A stretch of 64,000 nucleotides of DNA, taken from Singulisphaera acidiphila DSM 18658. GTDB lineage: Bacteria > Planctomycetota > Planctomycetia > Isosphaerales > Isosphaeraceae. Both the position numbers and the translations under genes were made by a program. The stretch's first letter is position 1; the number at the start of each line of letters is the position of its first letter. Location of the stretch: the NCBI RefSeq assembly GCF_000242455.2, contig NC_019892.1, positions 8,070,744 through 8,134,743 of the forward strand, in the 5' to 3' direction. Of this stretch, positions 49,199-58,202 are shown one piece after another. Under the pieces are notes generated by a model. It was not told the origin of the DNA and searched no databases. It was given only the letters and a program-made list of their open reading frames with translations.

Positions 49199-49873
49199 AT
49201 GACACTTCCCGACTTCGCCGACGACAAGGCGCGACTCGACTGGGTCGCGCAATCCCTCTATTCCGGTTTGCTCAGCGATGCCTGCGATGCCGCGGGATAC
49301 CGCGACCGGGCACTCGGAACCGATATTCGGCCGCTCGACGAGTCATTGGTTCTCGTCGGCCGCGCCAAAACCACGGTCTGGGCACCGATGTTCCATGTGC
49401 CGCCCCGCCCTTACGATAAGGAGATCGCGGCCGTCGACTCGCTCCAACCTGGCGATGTCTTCGTCATGGCGGTCGACCGCTCGAGCGAAATCGTCCCGTG
49501 GGGCGAGTTGCTCTCGACGGCCAGCGTGGCCCGGGGGGGCCGAGGCGCCCTAGTCGACGGCCTGGTGCGCGACTCTCGGCAAATCCAGGCGATGGGCTTT
49601 CCGGTCTTCTGCACAGGCCGCCGACCCTATGATTCATGCGGGCGGGGAATCGTTGTCGATTATGATGTTCCCGTGATGATCGACGGGATTCTCATCCATC
49701 CCGGCGACCTCATCTTCGGTGACGCGGACGGCGTGGTGATCATCCCAAAAACCGCCGAGACCGAAATCCTCGAACGCTCCTGGACCAAGCTGACCGGCGA
49801 GAACACCACGCGCGACGCACTCCGCGCCGGAATCCCCTTGGCCCAGGTCTTTCGCGATCACGGGATTCTCTAG
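49199..49873 (+). CDS. RraA-family protein (aldolase-like)
   Basis: A 224-residue member of the RraA / HMG-aldolase family. Visible family features are LLSDACDAAGYRD near the N-terminus, LQPGDVFVMAVDR, and the metal/substrate region VDGLVRDSRQIQAMGFPVFC. The C-terminal VMIDGILIHPGDLIFGDADG and VVIIPK complete the pattern. Some members are aldolases or decarboxylases of 4-hydroxy-4-methyl-2-oxoglutarate or oxaloacetate; E. coli RraA inhibits RNase E. The sequence does not say which applies. Many genomes mislabel it demethylmenaquinone methyltransferase. The start at 49199 (MTLPDFADD) is preferred over an in-frame upstream TTG-containing extension from 49124, which has no homology. It is divergent from fusA. 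Confidence 0.88.
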   Translation: MTLPDFADDKARLDWVAQSLYSGLLSDACDAAGYRDRALGTDIRPLDESLVLVGRAKTTVWAPMFHVPPRPYDKEIAAVDSLQPGDVFVMAVDRSSEIVPWGELLSTASVARGGRGALVDGLVRDSRQIQAMGFPVFCTGRRPYDSCGRGIVVDYDVPVMIDGILIHPGDLIFGDADGVVIIPKTAETEILERSWTKLTGENTTRDALRAGIPLAQVFRDHGIL

Positions 49874-50135
49874 AATTCCCAAGCCGCGTCACTTCCTACA
49901 CAATTATTCGAAAACCAAGGCGAACTACTCATTGATGGGCCAAATCGCACGCCGACATCGCTGATTCCACGACAGCGGTGCGGAATTTCCCGGATCGACA
50001 AACCTCTCGTTTAGGCCCTTGCGAAACTCTCTGACGGATGTCAGACTAAGAAAAGCGGCGGATTGTCGTGGCGCTGGATCCGGAAGGATTTGGCGTCATG
50101 AGCCCCGGTCATTCGAGTTCGAGGAGCGGAGCGTG

Positions 50136-50915
50136 ATGGACTCGGACGGTCGAACTGGAGAACGGGGGGTTCGGTCGGGGGCACAGGAATTGCGAGGAAA
50201 GTCGCGCGCCGGACTGAAGATTCTGATTCCTGGATATGTTCAATGGACCTGGCGGCAGCGGGAACGGGCGGCGGTCATCTTCGGCTCGTTCGCGATGGCG
50301 ATGGGGGTGGGAGTTTTTTCCTGGGGCACATGGCTGAGCTTGGCCCTCTTGGCCTTTGCGTTTGGAACGCATGTGGTCTCGGCCGTCGATATCCTTCGGC
50401 AGAGCGCGTTCCCGGGCTTCGGGCGCTGGATGCCCCTCCTTTCGGCCTCGGGAGGGTTGGCGCTGGGGGTCTACGCCCCCGCCGTCTTGGTGGCGACTCT
50501 GGTGGCCTGGCCGGCGATGGACGGTGTCTCGGGAAAGGACGGTTACCTAGTAAATTACTGGGCGTTTCGGGCCCGAGCGCCGCGCGACGGCGATTGGGTC
50601 TGGCTCCAGTTCTCTCCCTGGGGCGACACCCATGTGGGACGTGTGGTCGCACGGGCCGGGCAGGAAGTGGAATGGTCTCGAAATCGACTCCACGTGGATG
50701 GGCAACGCGTTCGGCCCGACGCCGCGCTCCGGTTAAGCTCGACACCCGATGAGCTGGCTTTCGTCGTTCCATCGGGACATGTTTTGATGACGCCTGATGC
50801 CAGGTCACATCGCCGCCCGGGCTCCGACCGGTTGGTCCTGGTCCCCAACGACCAAGTTGCGGGCCGGGCCTGGGCACGCATGTACCCACTCTGGGACCGC
50901 CAACCCCTTCACTGA
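50136..50915 (+). CDS. Signal-peptidase-I-like membrane protein, probably inactive
   Basis: A 259-residue protein. The start at 50136 has GAGGAG about 10 bases upstream. Residues about 45-145 hold three or four hydrophobic segments (AVIFGSFAMAMGVGVFSWGT, LSLALLAFAFGTHVVSAV, and APAVLVATLVAWPAM). The C-terminal 110 residues resemble the S26 signal peptidase fold: DGYLVNYWAFRARAPRDGDW, VGRVVARAGQEVEWSRNRLH, FVVPSGHVLMTPD and LVLVPNDQVAGRAW. The catalytic Ser motif (SMxP) and the Lys are not visible at the expected places, where Tyr/Trp and Arg occur instead. It may be a pseudo-protease with a scaffolding or regulatory role, which is inference. It is a separate unit upstream of the HIT gene. Confidence 0.75.
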   Translation: MDSDGRTGERGVRSGAQELRGKSRAGLKILIPGYVQWTWRQRERAAVIFGSFAMAMGVGVFSWGTWLSLALLAFAFGTHVVSAVDILRQSAFPGFGRWMPLLSASGGLALGVYAPAVLVATLVAWPAMDGVSGKDGYLVNYWAFRARAPRDGDWVWLQFSPWGDTHVGRVVARAGQEVEWSRNRLHVDGQRVRPDAALRLSSTPDELAFVVPSGHVLMTPDARSHRRPGSDRLVLVPNDQVAGRAWARMYPLWDRQPLH

Positions 50916-51253
50916 ATGAATACGGAGATAACCTCCGGCCACGCACTCATTGTGGGTTCGAGCGTAACCGAGACCGAACGCGGGGGGAACAACCGACCCA
51001 AGTTGTTGCCAGTGAAGTCGTTTGGAGGTCGACCGAATCGGCCGGCATTCACGGCAGCACTGGTCTATTTTGGCGAAACACGTCCACAAACGCGCCGGAA
51101 AAATTGACAAGGGTCGCGACAAACGATCTCTCGAGTGGTATCATCATTTCACTCTGGGGGGCCCGTGCCGCGTGACGGTCGATTGTGCGCCGTCTGGGTT
51201 GGTGGGGGCAGTCGGTTTTGTCTCCGGTGCCTAGGGCGGGACGTGGTGGCGTT
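50916..51253. other. Intergenic stretch before the HIT gene, no gene seen
   Basis: 338 bases with no supported reading frame. It may carry the promoter of the HIT gene; no clear boxes were recognised. Confidence 0.4.
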
Positions 51254-51760
51254 ATGGATCGGCTCTGGGCTCCCTGGCGCGCTCAGTATATCCGCGAGGC
51301 TTCGGCCGGGGCCGAAACGGATCCCGGCTGTTTTCTGTGCCGGGGCCTTTCAAGCCGCGACGATCGCGAGAACCTGCTGGTCTGGCGGGGAGCGCATTCC
51401 GTCGTCGTCCTGAACCGCTTTCCCTACAACAACGGCCACCTGCTTGTGGCGCCCTTGGTCCACTGTGGGACCCTGGAAGAATTATCGGGGGCCGACCTGA
51501 CCGAGCCGATCGAAACGGTTCGCAAGATGGTCTCCATCCTCGACCGCATGCTCAGGCCGCAGGGATACAACATCGGCCTAAATCAGGGAAAGTCGGCCGG
51601 CGCCGGGCTTCCGGGGCATCTCCACTGGCATGTGGTGCCGCGGTGGGACGGCGACACGAATTTCATGCCGGTCCTGGGTCATGCCAAGGTGATCGTCGAA
51701 AGCTTGTTGGAGTTCTATGACCGGTTGGCGGCGGAACTGGCGGCCGACAGCGAGCGTTGA
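51254..51760 (+). CDS. HIT-family nucleotide hydrolase/transferase
   Basis: A 168-residue histidine-triad protein. The start MDRLWAPWRAQYIREASAGA is the usual opening of the Ap4A-phosphorylase-like HIT subgroup, followed by the CFLCRG zinc/Cys pair region, VVVLNRFPYNNGHLLVAPLV (residues about 50-70), GYNIGLNQGKSAGAGLPGHL and the triad HLHWHVVPRW at about 125. It probably acts on dinucleoside polyphosphates or AMP derivatives in the cytoplasm. An in-frame upstream extension to 51185 has no homology. It is followed after 82 bases by the PIN-TRAM gene on the same strand, possibly in one transcript. Confidence 0.92.
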   Translation: MDRLWAPWRAQYIREASAGAETDPGCFLCRGLSSRDDRENLLVWRGAHSVVVLNRFPYNNGHLLVAPLVHCGTLEELSGADLTEPIETVRKMVSILDRMLRPQGYNIGLNQGKSAGAGLPGHLHWHVVPRWDGDTNFMPVLGHAKVIVESLLEFYDRLAAELAADSER

Positions 51761-51842
51761 TCCCATCAGCAAGGTTCTGATCGCGCTCGTGGCTCGTCTT
51801 ATTTAAGTGAACATTCAGGCCATGTTGGAAAGGTAATTGGCC

Positions 51843-52916
51843 ATGCTTTTATATATGATCCGCGCCTTGTTCGTTTTGGTCGTCGCGGGAATGGCCGTCC
51901 GGATCGCACGGACCGTCGGCGAGAACCAGCTGGCCAACCCCTACCTGGTCTTCGTGGGGTTGCTGGTCGGGGCCATCGTGATCATGGTCACCGATATTCT
52001 GACGCCGCGGAAGCGGATCCAGACGATTTCCGCCATCTACTTTGGCATCATCGTCGGAGTTTTGCTCAGCGACCTCATTCAGAATGCCTTGCAGCCGTCG
52101 CTCGACCTCTACCTCATGCCTGTGATCCGCAACAGCGTTTCCGGCTTCATGATGATCTGCATCTGCTACGTCTGCGTCAGCACCTTACTCCAGACCAAGG
52201 ATGACTTCCGGTTCATTATTCCCTATGTGGAATTCTCGAAGGAAGTCAAAGGATCGCGCCCACTGGTCCTTGATACCTCCGTTGTGATTGATGGACGGAT
52301 CGCCGACGTGGCCGAAACGAAGGTGATTGACCAGCCCCTGATCGTCCCTCGGTTTGTGCTTCAAGAATTGCAAGGCATCGCCGACAGCTCCGACAAACTG
52401 AGACGAAACCGAGGCCGACGTGGCCTGGACATCCTCAATCGGCTTCAGAAATCGACGGGAGTTGAGGTCAAGATCCACGACTCCGAGATCCCCGAACTTG
52501 CCGGGATCCGCGAAGTCGATCAACGGCTCGTCGTTCTGGCCAAACACCTCGGTGGCAAGGTCGTCACCAACGACTACAACCTGAACAAGATCGCCAAGCT
52601 TCAAGGGGTTGAGGTAATCAACCTCAATGACCTCGCGAACGCGCTCAAGCCAATCGTCCTGCCAGGAGAGGGCCTCACCGTCAAACTGCTCAAACGTGGT
52701 GAAGAGCCCGGCCAAGGGATTGGATACCTCGACGACGGCACGATGATCGTCGCGGAGCAAGGCGGCTATCACCTAGGCGAGACCATCCGCCTCACTGTCA
52801 CCAGCGTCCTCCAGACGAGCGCAGGGCGGATGATCTTCGGCCGAATGGACGCCCCCCCGGCGCGAAATCTGAACGTTACCCCGTCCCAAGATCCGCAGAA
52901 CCGAACGAACGCCTAG
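51843..52916 (+). CDS. PIN-TRAM membrane protein (YacL-like)
   Basis: A 357-residue protein with four N-terminal transmembrane segments (LLYMIRALFVLVVAGMAVRI; YLVFVGLLVGAIVIMVTDIL; AIYFGIIVGVLLSDLI; SGFMMICICYVCVSTLL). A PIN nuclease-like domain starts with LVLDTSVVIDGRIADVAE at about residue 138 and includes VVLAKHLGGKVVTNDYNLNK. A C-terminal TRAM RNA-binding domain has EGLTVKLLKRGEEPGQGIGY and LDDGTMIVAEQGG. PIN acidic residues (D of LDTS, D of VIDG, D of TNDYN) are kept, so it may be an RNase anchored at the membrane. The ATG at 51843 has GGAAAGG about 9 bases upstream; a TTG at 51837 is too close to the site. Confidence 0.9.
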   Translation: MLLYMIRALFVLVVAGMAVRIARTVGENQLANPYLVFVGLLVGAIVIMVTDILTPRKRIQTISAIYFGIIVGVLLSDLIQNALQPSLDLYLMPVIRNSVSGFMMICICYVCVSTLLQTKDDFRFIIPYVEFSKEVKGSRPLVLDTSVVIDGRIADVAETKVIDQPLIVPRFVLQELQGIADSSDKLRRNRGRRGLDILNRLQKSTGVEVKIHDSEIPELAGIREVDQRLVVLAKHLGGKVVTNDYNLNKIAKLQGVEVINLNDLANALKPIVLPGEGLTVKLLKRGEEPGQGIGYLDDGTMIVAEQGGYHLGETIRLTVTSVLQTSAGRMIFGRMDAPPARNLNVTPSQDPQNRTNA

Positions 52917-52928
52917 TTCGTCCTCGGC

Positions 52929-53138
52929 TCAGGCCTCCGAGCCCTCCTCCATCTCATCCCCCTGAACGTCGTAGGGGGTCTTGCACCAGTGGCAGATCAT
53001 AATCTGCTCACAACTGGGGCAGTAGATGGGGATCTCGGGGCGGGACAGCGCCTCGTAGTATTCCTGCGAAGGCGGCAAGTAGGGTGTTTGACAACCATCG
53101 CAAATCAAGGGGCGTTGACAATAGGCGCAGTCGATCAT
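52929..53138 (-). CDS. Small double zinc-ribbon protein
   Basis: A 69-residue protein with paired Cys motifs: CAYC and CDGC (residues 4-15) in the first half, and CPSC and CHWC (about 40-52) in the second, in an MIDCAYCQRPLICDGCQTPY opening. The spacing suggests two zinc knuckles. The ATG at 53138 has a good GGGAGGTG site 4-5 bases upstream. The tail is acidic (QGDEMEEGSEA). It ends 12 bases from the stop of the convergent PIN-TRAM gene. Function unknown. A longer reading to 53309 has no matching N-terminus and is rejected. Confidence 0.75.
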   Translation of the reverse strand: MIDCAYCQRPLICDGCQTPYLPPSQEYYEALSRPEIPIYCPSCEQIMICHWCKTPYDVQGDEMEEGSEA

Positions 53139-53270
53139 GAAACACCTCCCGGGACGCCGCGCTCGTGTCGTCTTGCCTTTGCTGAAAGAGAAGACGGACG
53201 AGACAGCGGCTGCTCTGCGACCTGTTCTTCTTTGATTCTCGTCGCGGTCGGAGACCGGCCGAGAAGAGAA

Positions 53271-53295
53271 GACTGCGGGTGGGTTGCCCACAGTC
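53271..53295 (-). terminator. Terminator of the aminotransferase gene
   Basis: On the minus strand GACTGTGGG/CCCGCAGTC forms a 9-base stem (one G-U) with a 7-base loop and is followed by TTCTCTTCTC. It is 32 bases after the stop at 53327. Confidence 0.7.
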
Positions 53296-53326
53296 CCCAA
53301 GGAACGCACCCGAGGCGGAGACCTGT

Positions 53327-54562
53327 CTAGCTGACGGCCTTCTCGTCCTTCAGACAGCGGCCGATCTGCCGGACCGCTTGCCGAAGCCGTTGCTCATTTT
53401 CGATCAGGGCCAGGCGGAGGTAGCCTTCGCCCGCTTCGCCGAACCCACGTCCTGGGCTGACCGCGACTTCCGCTTCCTCCAGCAGTTTCATCGCAAAGTC
53501 GATCGATCCCATCTTCGACCGCCAAGGTTCGGGGATCGCCGCCCAGACGAACATGCTCGCTTTCGGGCGTTCCACCTGCCAACCGAGCCGGTTCAGGCTA
53601 TCGACCAGCACGTCGCGGCGCATCTGATACTCGGCCACCTGCGCCAGGCGGCCGGGCTCGCCATGCCTGAGTGCCACGATCGCCGCAATTTGGACCGCCT
53701 GGAAAATGCCGTAGTCGTAATAGCCCTTGATCGCCTTCAAGGCATTGAGCATCTGGCGGTTGCCCGCCGCAAAACCGACGCGCCAACCGGCCATATTGTA
53801 GCCCTTGGACATGGTTGTGAATTCACAGCCCACATCCTTGGCACCTGGAACAGAGAGGAAGCTGGGAGCCTGCCAGCCATCGAAGCTGATATCGCCGTAG
53901 GCAAAGTCGCTGATGACGAAGAAGTGATACTTCTTGGCGAGGGCCACAATCTCCTCGAAGAACGCACGATCGACGACCGTGGCCGTCGGGTTGTGCGGAT
54001 AGTTGAGGACGAGGATCTTGGGCCTCGGGAAGAGGCTCTCGCAGACCCGCGCAACGTTCGCCAAGAAGGCCTGCGAATCCCGGACATCCAGGGCGATGAC
54101 GTTCGCCGAGGCCAGGGCAATCGCATGGACGTGGATCGGAAAGCTCGGCGCGGGGACCAGGGCCGTGTCGCCCGGCCCGAGAAGGGCCAGGCACATGTGG
54201 CTAAACCCTTCCTTCGAACCGATCGTCGCCACGACTTCATGATCGGGGTCAAGACTGACCCCAAACCGCGACTCGTACCTCACAGCCACCTCACGGCGGA
54301 GGTTGTAGACCCCCGACGCGACGCTGTAGCGGTGGTTTCTCGAGTCTCGTGCGGCCTCACAGAGCTTATCGACGACCCATTCCTCGGGGGGATCTGTTGG
54401 ATTTCCCATCCCTAGGTCGATGACGTCGATGCCATCACGGCGTTTGCGATACTTCAGTTCGTTGATCTTGCCGAACAGGTAGGGCGGCAGGCCGCGGACA
54501 CGCGGTGCAAACTCGATATCTTCAGGATCGACCGAGTCAGGATTGGTCGTAGGATCGCTCAT
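53327..54562 (-). CDS. AlaC/LL-DAP-type PLP aminotransferase
   Basis: A 411-residue fold-type I aminotransferase. It has the AlaC-like start LPPYLFGKINELKYRKRRDG and DVIDLGMGNPTDPP, then VVATIGSKEGFSHMCLALLG, LVLNYPHNPTATVVDR and FVISDFAYGDISFDG. The PLP lysine lies in TTMSKGYNMAGWRVGFAAGN at about residue 243, and a C-terminal LRLALIENEQRLRQAVRQIG follows. The closest characterised types are glutamate-pyruvate aminotransferase AlaC and aspartate aminotransferases; LL-diaminopimelate aminotransferase is a related alternative. The start at 54562 is where the family alignment begins; an upstream reading to 54847 has no homology. It sits between htrA and the small zinc protein on the same strand. 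Confidence 0.9.
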   Translation of the reverse strand: MSDPTTNPDSVDPEDIEFAPRVRGLPPYLFGKINELKYRKRRDGIDVIDLGMGNPTDPPEEWVVDKLCEAARDSRNHRYSVASGVYNLRREVAVRYESRFGVSLDPDHEVVATIGSKEGFSHMCLALLGPGDTALVPAPSFPIHVHAIALASANVIALDVRDSQAFLANVARVCESLFPRPKILVLNYPHNPTATVVDRAFFEEIVALAKKYHFFVISDFAYGDISFDGWQAPSFLSVPGAKDVGCEFTTMSKGYNMAGWRVGFAAGNRQMLNALKAIKGYYDYGIFQAVQIAAIVALRHGEPGRLAQVAEYQMRRDVLVDSLNRLGWQVERPKASMFVWAAIPEPWRSKMGSIDFAMKLLEEAEVAVSPGRGFGEAGEGYLRLALIENEQRLRQAVRQIGRCLKDEKAVS

Positions 54563-54902
54563 CGCGCCAGGCTTCCTCGCGAGTCCGAAAAGGGCCGACC
54601 GCGCCGCGGTCCAGGGGCGGCCCTTGCGGATCCGACCAAAATAAGTCGCGATCCGCGCTCGACGTATACATTTCCCGACTCTAACTATACCGAACCGATG
54701 ACCGTGACGCACCCCGGCGCCCCCTTGATTTACTCGCCGAATTGCGGGCTGGTCGAAAAGTCGGCCCCACTTTTTCGCGATTTTGTGCCGGCTTCGGTCG
54801 ATACTCAGTCTTGCCACCAGGACGCCCCGCCTGACTCCCAATGACATGCACCCCGACTCACCGCCCGATCACGGGCCCGTCCGGATGATCGATAAACATC
54901 GC
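54563..54902. other. Intergenic stretch upstream of the aminotransferase
   Basis: 340 bases between the aminotransferase start and the large palindrome. No gene is supported. It should contain the aminotransferase promoter. Confidence 0.4.
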
Positions 54903-54938
54903 GGGGCCGGCGTGGGAGAATTCTCCCACGCCGGCCCC
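54903..54938. terminator. Perfect 36-base palindrome after htrA
   Basis: GGGGCCGGCGTGGGAGAA and its exact complement meet at GAATTC, giving 18-base arms with no mismatches. TTCGATTTTT follows on the plus strand and only a weak T-run on the minus strand. It lies 34 bases after the htrA stop, so it most likely ends htrA transcription. Confidence 0.65.
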
Positions 54939-54972
54939 TTCGATTTTTCACCTTGTGCGACTCGCCCAAGGA

Positions 54973-56553
54973 TCAGTCTTTCTTGAGCTTGCTCAAGGTG
55001 ACGAACGCTCCAGGAATCTTGCTCGACTTGATGTAGACCATCAGGTCGTCCGACTGCTCGGAAAGCTCCTGGAAATCTTTGACGCTCTTCACCGGCTGGA
55101 TCTTCTTGTCACGGATGACCTGCGTAATGACCATCCCCGGTTCCAGTCCCTTGGCCGAGGCCGGGGAGTCTTCCTTGACGGAAGTGATGAGCAATCCCAC
55201 GGCTTCTTTCAGGCCGAGCCCCTTGGCCAATTCCTCCGTCAAAGGCTGAACCTCGAGACCGAAATCTTTGATCGCGGTCTTCGGAGCCTCTTCGGCCGCC
55301 GGCTTCTCGGGGGCCGCGGATTCCTTCTCCACATCAAAGAGAACCACGTCGGCCGACCCGAGAGTCACCTTGGCCAAATGCTCTTTGCCGTCACGGAAAT
55401 ACTTCAGGTTGTAAGGCTTGCCAATCTCGCTGGCCGCCACGTTCAGACGGAAGCTGGGAACGCTCAGGACCGGCTTGTCATCGAAGTCGACAATCACATC
55501 GCCTTGCTTCAGGCCGGCCTTTTCGGCGGGGCTACCGGGGACCACCTGCTGAACCAATGCCCCCTTCGTCTTGGAGTCAATGCCCAGGATCTTGGCCTCA
55601 GCGGGCGACAAGTTGCCGATCGCCACCCCGATTCGGGCGCGGCTGACTTTCCCGTCCTTGATGAGCTTATCGGCCACGTTCGAGGCCAGGTCGATCGGGA
55701 TGGCGAAGCCAACGCCGTCGTTGCCGCCGCCACCGCCGCCGAATCCGCCTCGGCCTCCGCTCATGATCGCCGAGTTGATGCCGATGACTCGTCCGTCCAT
55801 GTCGACAAGCGGACCACCGGAGTTCCCCGGATTGATCGAGGCATCAGTCTGGAGGAATGACTCATAAGCGTCATTGGCGTCATTGATGCCGAGGTCGTTT
55901 CGCTCGGTGGCCGAGACAATGCCCGTGGTCACAGTCTGGCTCAGGCCGAACGGCGAGCCGACCGCCATCACGATCTCGCCGACGCGAACCTTGGAGCTAT
56001 CTCCCTTGGCTAGCGCCGGGTAGCTCGTGTTCTCCACCTTGATCACAGCGACGTCCGACTTGGGGTCGGTGCCGACGACGTGAGCGGGGGCCTCGACGCC
56101 ATCATGGAACTTGACGACGATCTTGCCGGCATCGGCGACGACGTGGTTATTGGTCAAGATGTGACCCTGATCGTCATAAACAAATCCAGAACCGGTCCCC
56201 TGAGCGATTCCACCGAATTGCTGGGGTTCGAGTCCTCCTTCAGGATTGAACCGCTTCCTCATTTCCTTGAGGAAGTCCTCCAGATCCTTGGGAGTGCTAC
56301 CGGGAGGCAGCGCACGTCCATTGCCGAAGGCGCGAGGCGAATTGGCCACCTTGCGCTGAACGCTAATTTGCACGACCGACGGCTTGGTATACTCAGCAAC
56401 CGAAGCGAACGCATCTGAGAGCGCCCGAGCCGTCTTCTGACTCTCAGCAGGCATTTTGGGTGCGGCGGGAACTTGGCGAGTCAGATTTTGCGAACTCACC
56501 AAAGCCGCGGTAGAAACGGCAAGAGCCGCCCACGCAATCACATTGCGTTTCAT
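54973..56553 (-). CDS. HtrA/DegQ-type periplasmic serine protease
   Basis: A 526-residue trypsin-like protease with two PDZ domains, acting on misfolded envelope proteins. A signal-like start (VIAWAALAVSTAALVSSQ) precedes the protease domain. Catalytic triad regions are ILTNNHVVAD (His), SDVAVIKVE (Asp) and DASINPGNSGGPLVDMDGR (Ser). A glycine-rich loop (GGRGGFGGGGGG) follows before VGFAIPIDLA. PDZ1 begins at RIGVAIGNLSP and PDZ2 at about residue 430. Between the PDZ domains is an Ala/Glu/Pro-rich linker (ESAAPEKPAAEEAPK). The start at 56553 gives the signal peptide; a longer reading to 56661 does not. It may support quality control of the BamA-inserted envelope. Confidence 0.94.
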   Translation of the reverse strand: MKRNVIAWAALAVSTAALVSSQNLTRQVPAAPKMPAESQKTARALSDAFASVAEYTKPSVVQISVQRKVANSPRAFGNGRALPPGSTPKDLEDFLKEMRKRFNPEGGLEPQQFGGIAQGTGSGFVYDDQGHILTNNHVVADAGKIVVKFHDGVEAPAHVVGTDPKSDVAVIKVENTSYPALAKGDSSKVRVGEIVMAVGSPFGLSQTVTTGIVSATERNDLGINDANDAYESFLQTDASINPGNSGGPLVDMDGRVIGINSAIMSGGRGGFGGGGGGNDGVGFAIPIDLASNVADKLIKDGKVSRARIGVAIGNLSPAEAKILGIDSKTKGALVQQVVPGSPAEKAGLKQGDVIVDFDDKPVLSVPSFRLNVAASEIGKPYNLKYFRDGKEHLAKVTLGSADVVLFDVEKESAAPEKPAAEEAPKTAIKDFGLEVQPLTEELAKGLGLKEAVGLLITSVKEDSPASAKGLEPGMVITQVIRDKKIQPVKSVKDFQELSEQSDDLMVYIKSSKIPGAFVTLSKLKKD

Positions 56554-56841
56554 GCTGGATTCATCTCCCTCAAGTCGATTCACTTTGGATTCAGAAAAAA
56601 CAAACGAAATCCGAGCTGTTCCCGAAGGTTTCAGCTCGCGGTTTCCTTTGTTACGAACCAACGAGCCAGAAGGTTGGCTTCAGAAATCGACCGGCCTGCA
56701 TTTTTTTCAACACCCTTCGGCTTGCAGCAGCCAGACCGTTGCCTGGCCTTCCTTGGCTTGGCGAAAGGTCACCGAGTTCGCTAGTCTAAAAGGTATCAAA
56801 AGGACGTCGACCACATTTTTTCGATTTTTTTGAAGGACCAC

Positions 56842-57960
56842 GTGCTCGACCCACGCGAACTACGACCGGAAGCGCTTCGCGACCAGGCCCAGCGGCTCGG
56901 CGCCAACGAATTGGCCTCACGTCGCCTGCTCTCGGCCGTCCTCGGCCAGGGGATCCACGACCCGGCCGTCTGGGGACGCTCGTTCCAGGTCCCACGCCGC
57001 CTCAGCGACGCCATCGGAACATTGCCCCGCCTGACTCAGGACCGGGTCGTCACCTCGGAGCACGACGGCTTCGAGAAGATCCGCTTTCTGACCCACGACG
57101 GCTTGGCGGTGGAAACCGTCCTGATCCCACTCCATCGCCCGGGGGCCGTCAGCCTCTGCCTCTCCTCGCAGGTCGGCTGCGCCATGGCCTGCGTCTTCTG
57201 TGCCACGGCGAAGATGGAGAAGCGACGCAATCTGGCGAGCTGGGAGATTCTCGACCAATGGGTTCAGGCCCGCGATCGCGCCCGTTCCCAGGGGCGGCGT
57301 GTGACCGGGGTCGTGTTCATGGGGATGGGCGAGCCCTTCCTCAATTACGATCGGGTCATCACCGCAGCCGAGTTGCTTCGCTGCCCTCACGGCGGCCAGG
57401 TTTCCGCCAAGGCGATCACGATCAGCACCGTCGGCCTCGTCCCCGAGATCGACCGGTTCACGGCGGAGGGGCACAAGTTCCGGCTCTCGATCAGCCTGGG
57501 GGCTGCCACCGATGAGAAGCGTGCCCGGCTCGTTCCCATCGCGGCGCGAACGCCCGTGGCCACGCTCATGGCGGCGGCCCGCCGCCACGCCCAGTCGCGA
57601 CGTGACCGGGTCATGCTCTCCTACGTCTGCATCTCGGGCGAGAACGTCGGCCCGGACGACGCCAAGGCACTCGGATCATTGATCGGCGACACGCCCGTGC
57701 GCCTTGATTTGATCGACGTCACCGACCCGACGGGCCGCTTCCTCCCCCCCACGGCCGCCGAGATGACCACCTTTCGCGACAGCCTGACCCAATACGTCGG
57801 TCAACCCGTCGCCCGCCGCTACTCGGGGGGAGCCGACATCCAGGCCGCGTGCGGCACCCTGGCGGGCGCCCTCAACGAATCACGAAACACGAAGATTCTT
57901 CAGGGACAAGTGGAAATTGGAGATCCTGGCGCTGCTGCAGGATCGCATCCATCGATTTAA
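56842..57960 (+). CDS. RlmN-type radical SAM methyltransferase
   Basis: A 372-residue radical SAM enzyme of the RlmN/Cfr family, which methylates adenine 2503 of 23S rRNA (and often tRNA A37). The iron-sulfur motif is in QVGCAMACVFCATAKM (CxxxCxxC, near residue 115). GVVFMGMGEPFLNYD, ISTVGLVPEIDRF and the C-terminal ADIQAACGTLAG, which holds the methyl-accepting Cys of the family, are present. The start is taken as GTG at 56842 with AAGGA 4 bases before it; a TTG at 56830 is an alternative. After about residue 355 the C-terminus reads into the HxlR-like pseudogene sequence, so the last 18 or so residues are probably not native. It is probably a planctomycete RlmN paralogue; target inferred. 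Confidence 0.87.
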   Translation: MLDPRELRPEALRDQAQRLGANELASRRLLSAVLGQGIHDPAVWGRSFQVPRRLSDAIGTLPRLTQDRVVTSEHDGFEKIRFLTHDGLAVETVLIPLHRPGAVSLCLSSQVGCAMACVFCATAKMEKRRNLASWEILDQWVQARDRARSQGRRVTGVVFMGMGEPFLNYDRVITAAELLRCPHGGQVSAKAITISTVGLVPEIDRFTAEGHKFRLSISLGAATDEKRARLVPIAARTPVATLMAAARRHAQSRRDRVMLSYVCISGENVGPDDAKALGSLIGDTPVRLDLIDVTDPTGRFLPPTAAEMTTFRDSLTQYVGQPVARRYSGGADIQAACGTLAGALNESRNTKILQGQVEIGDPGAAAGSHPSI

Positions 57961-58093
57961 CGAACTGCGCCGGCCAATCTTATCAACAATTCAGCACCAT
58001 TAGCCCACAACGATCAAAGAACTCAAAGCAGCCGGCCTGGACGCGCGGCAAGTCCCTGCTCAAGTTGAGCAGGGACTCACATCGTTGGCCTGA
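57908..58093 (+). pseudogene. HxlR-family regulator fragment
   Basis: In the frame of AAG at 57908 the translation reads KWKLEILALLQDRIHRFNEL then RRPILSTIQHH, a stop, and PTTIKELKAAGLDARQVPAQ then VEQGL. This matches the HxlR winged-helix pattern (GKWk..IL..L..G..RFnELrr...gis...Lt..LreLe.dGlv.R.v). Both the N-terminal and C-terminal ends are missing, and there is an internal TAG at 58001. Its first 53 bases overlap the 3' end of the radical SAM gene in another frame. Confidence 0.75.
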
Positions 58094-58202
58094 TCACTCA
58101 AGCCAGGATTCGCCGAATTGCTTACCTGGCAAGAGTCGCATCCCTCTGGCGCAAGGACGAGCGCACAGCCAAGCATATCTCAAAACGCGACAGACTCTGA
58201 AG

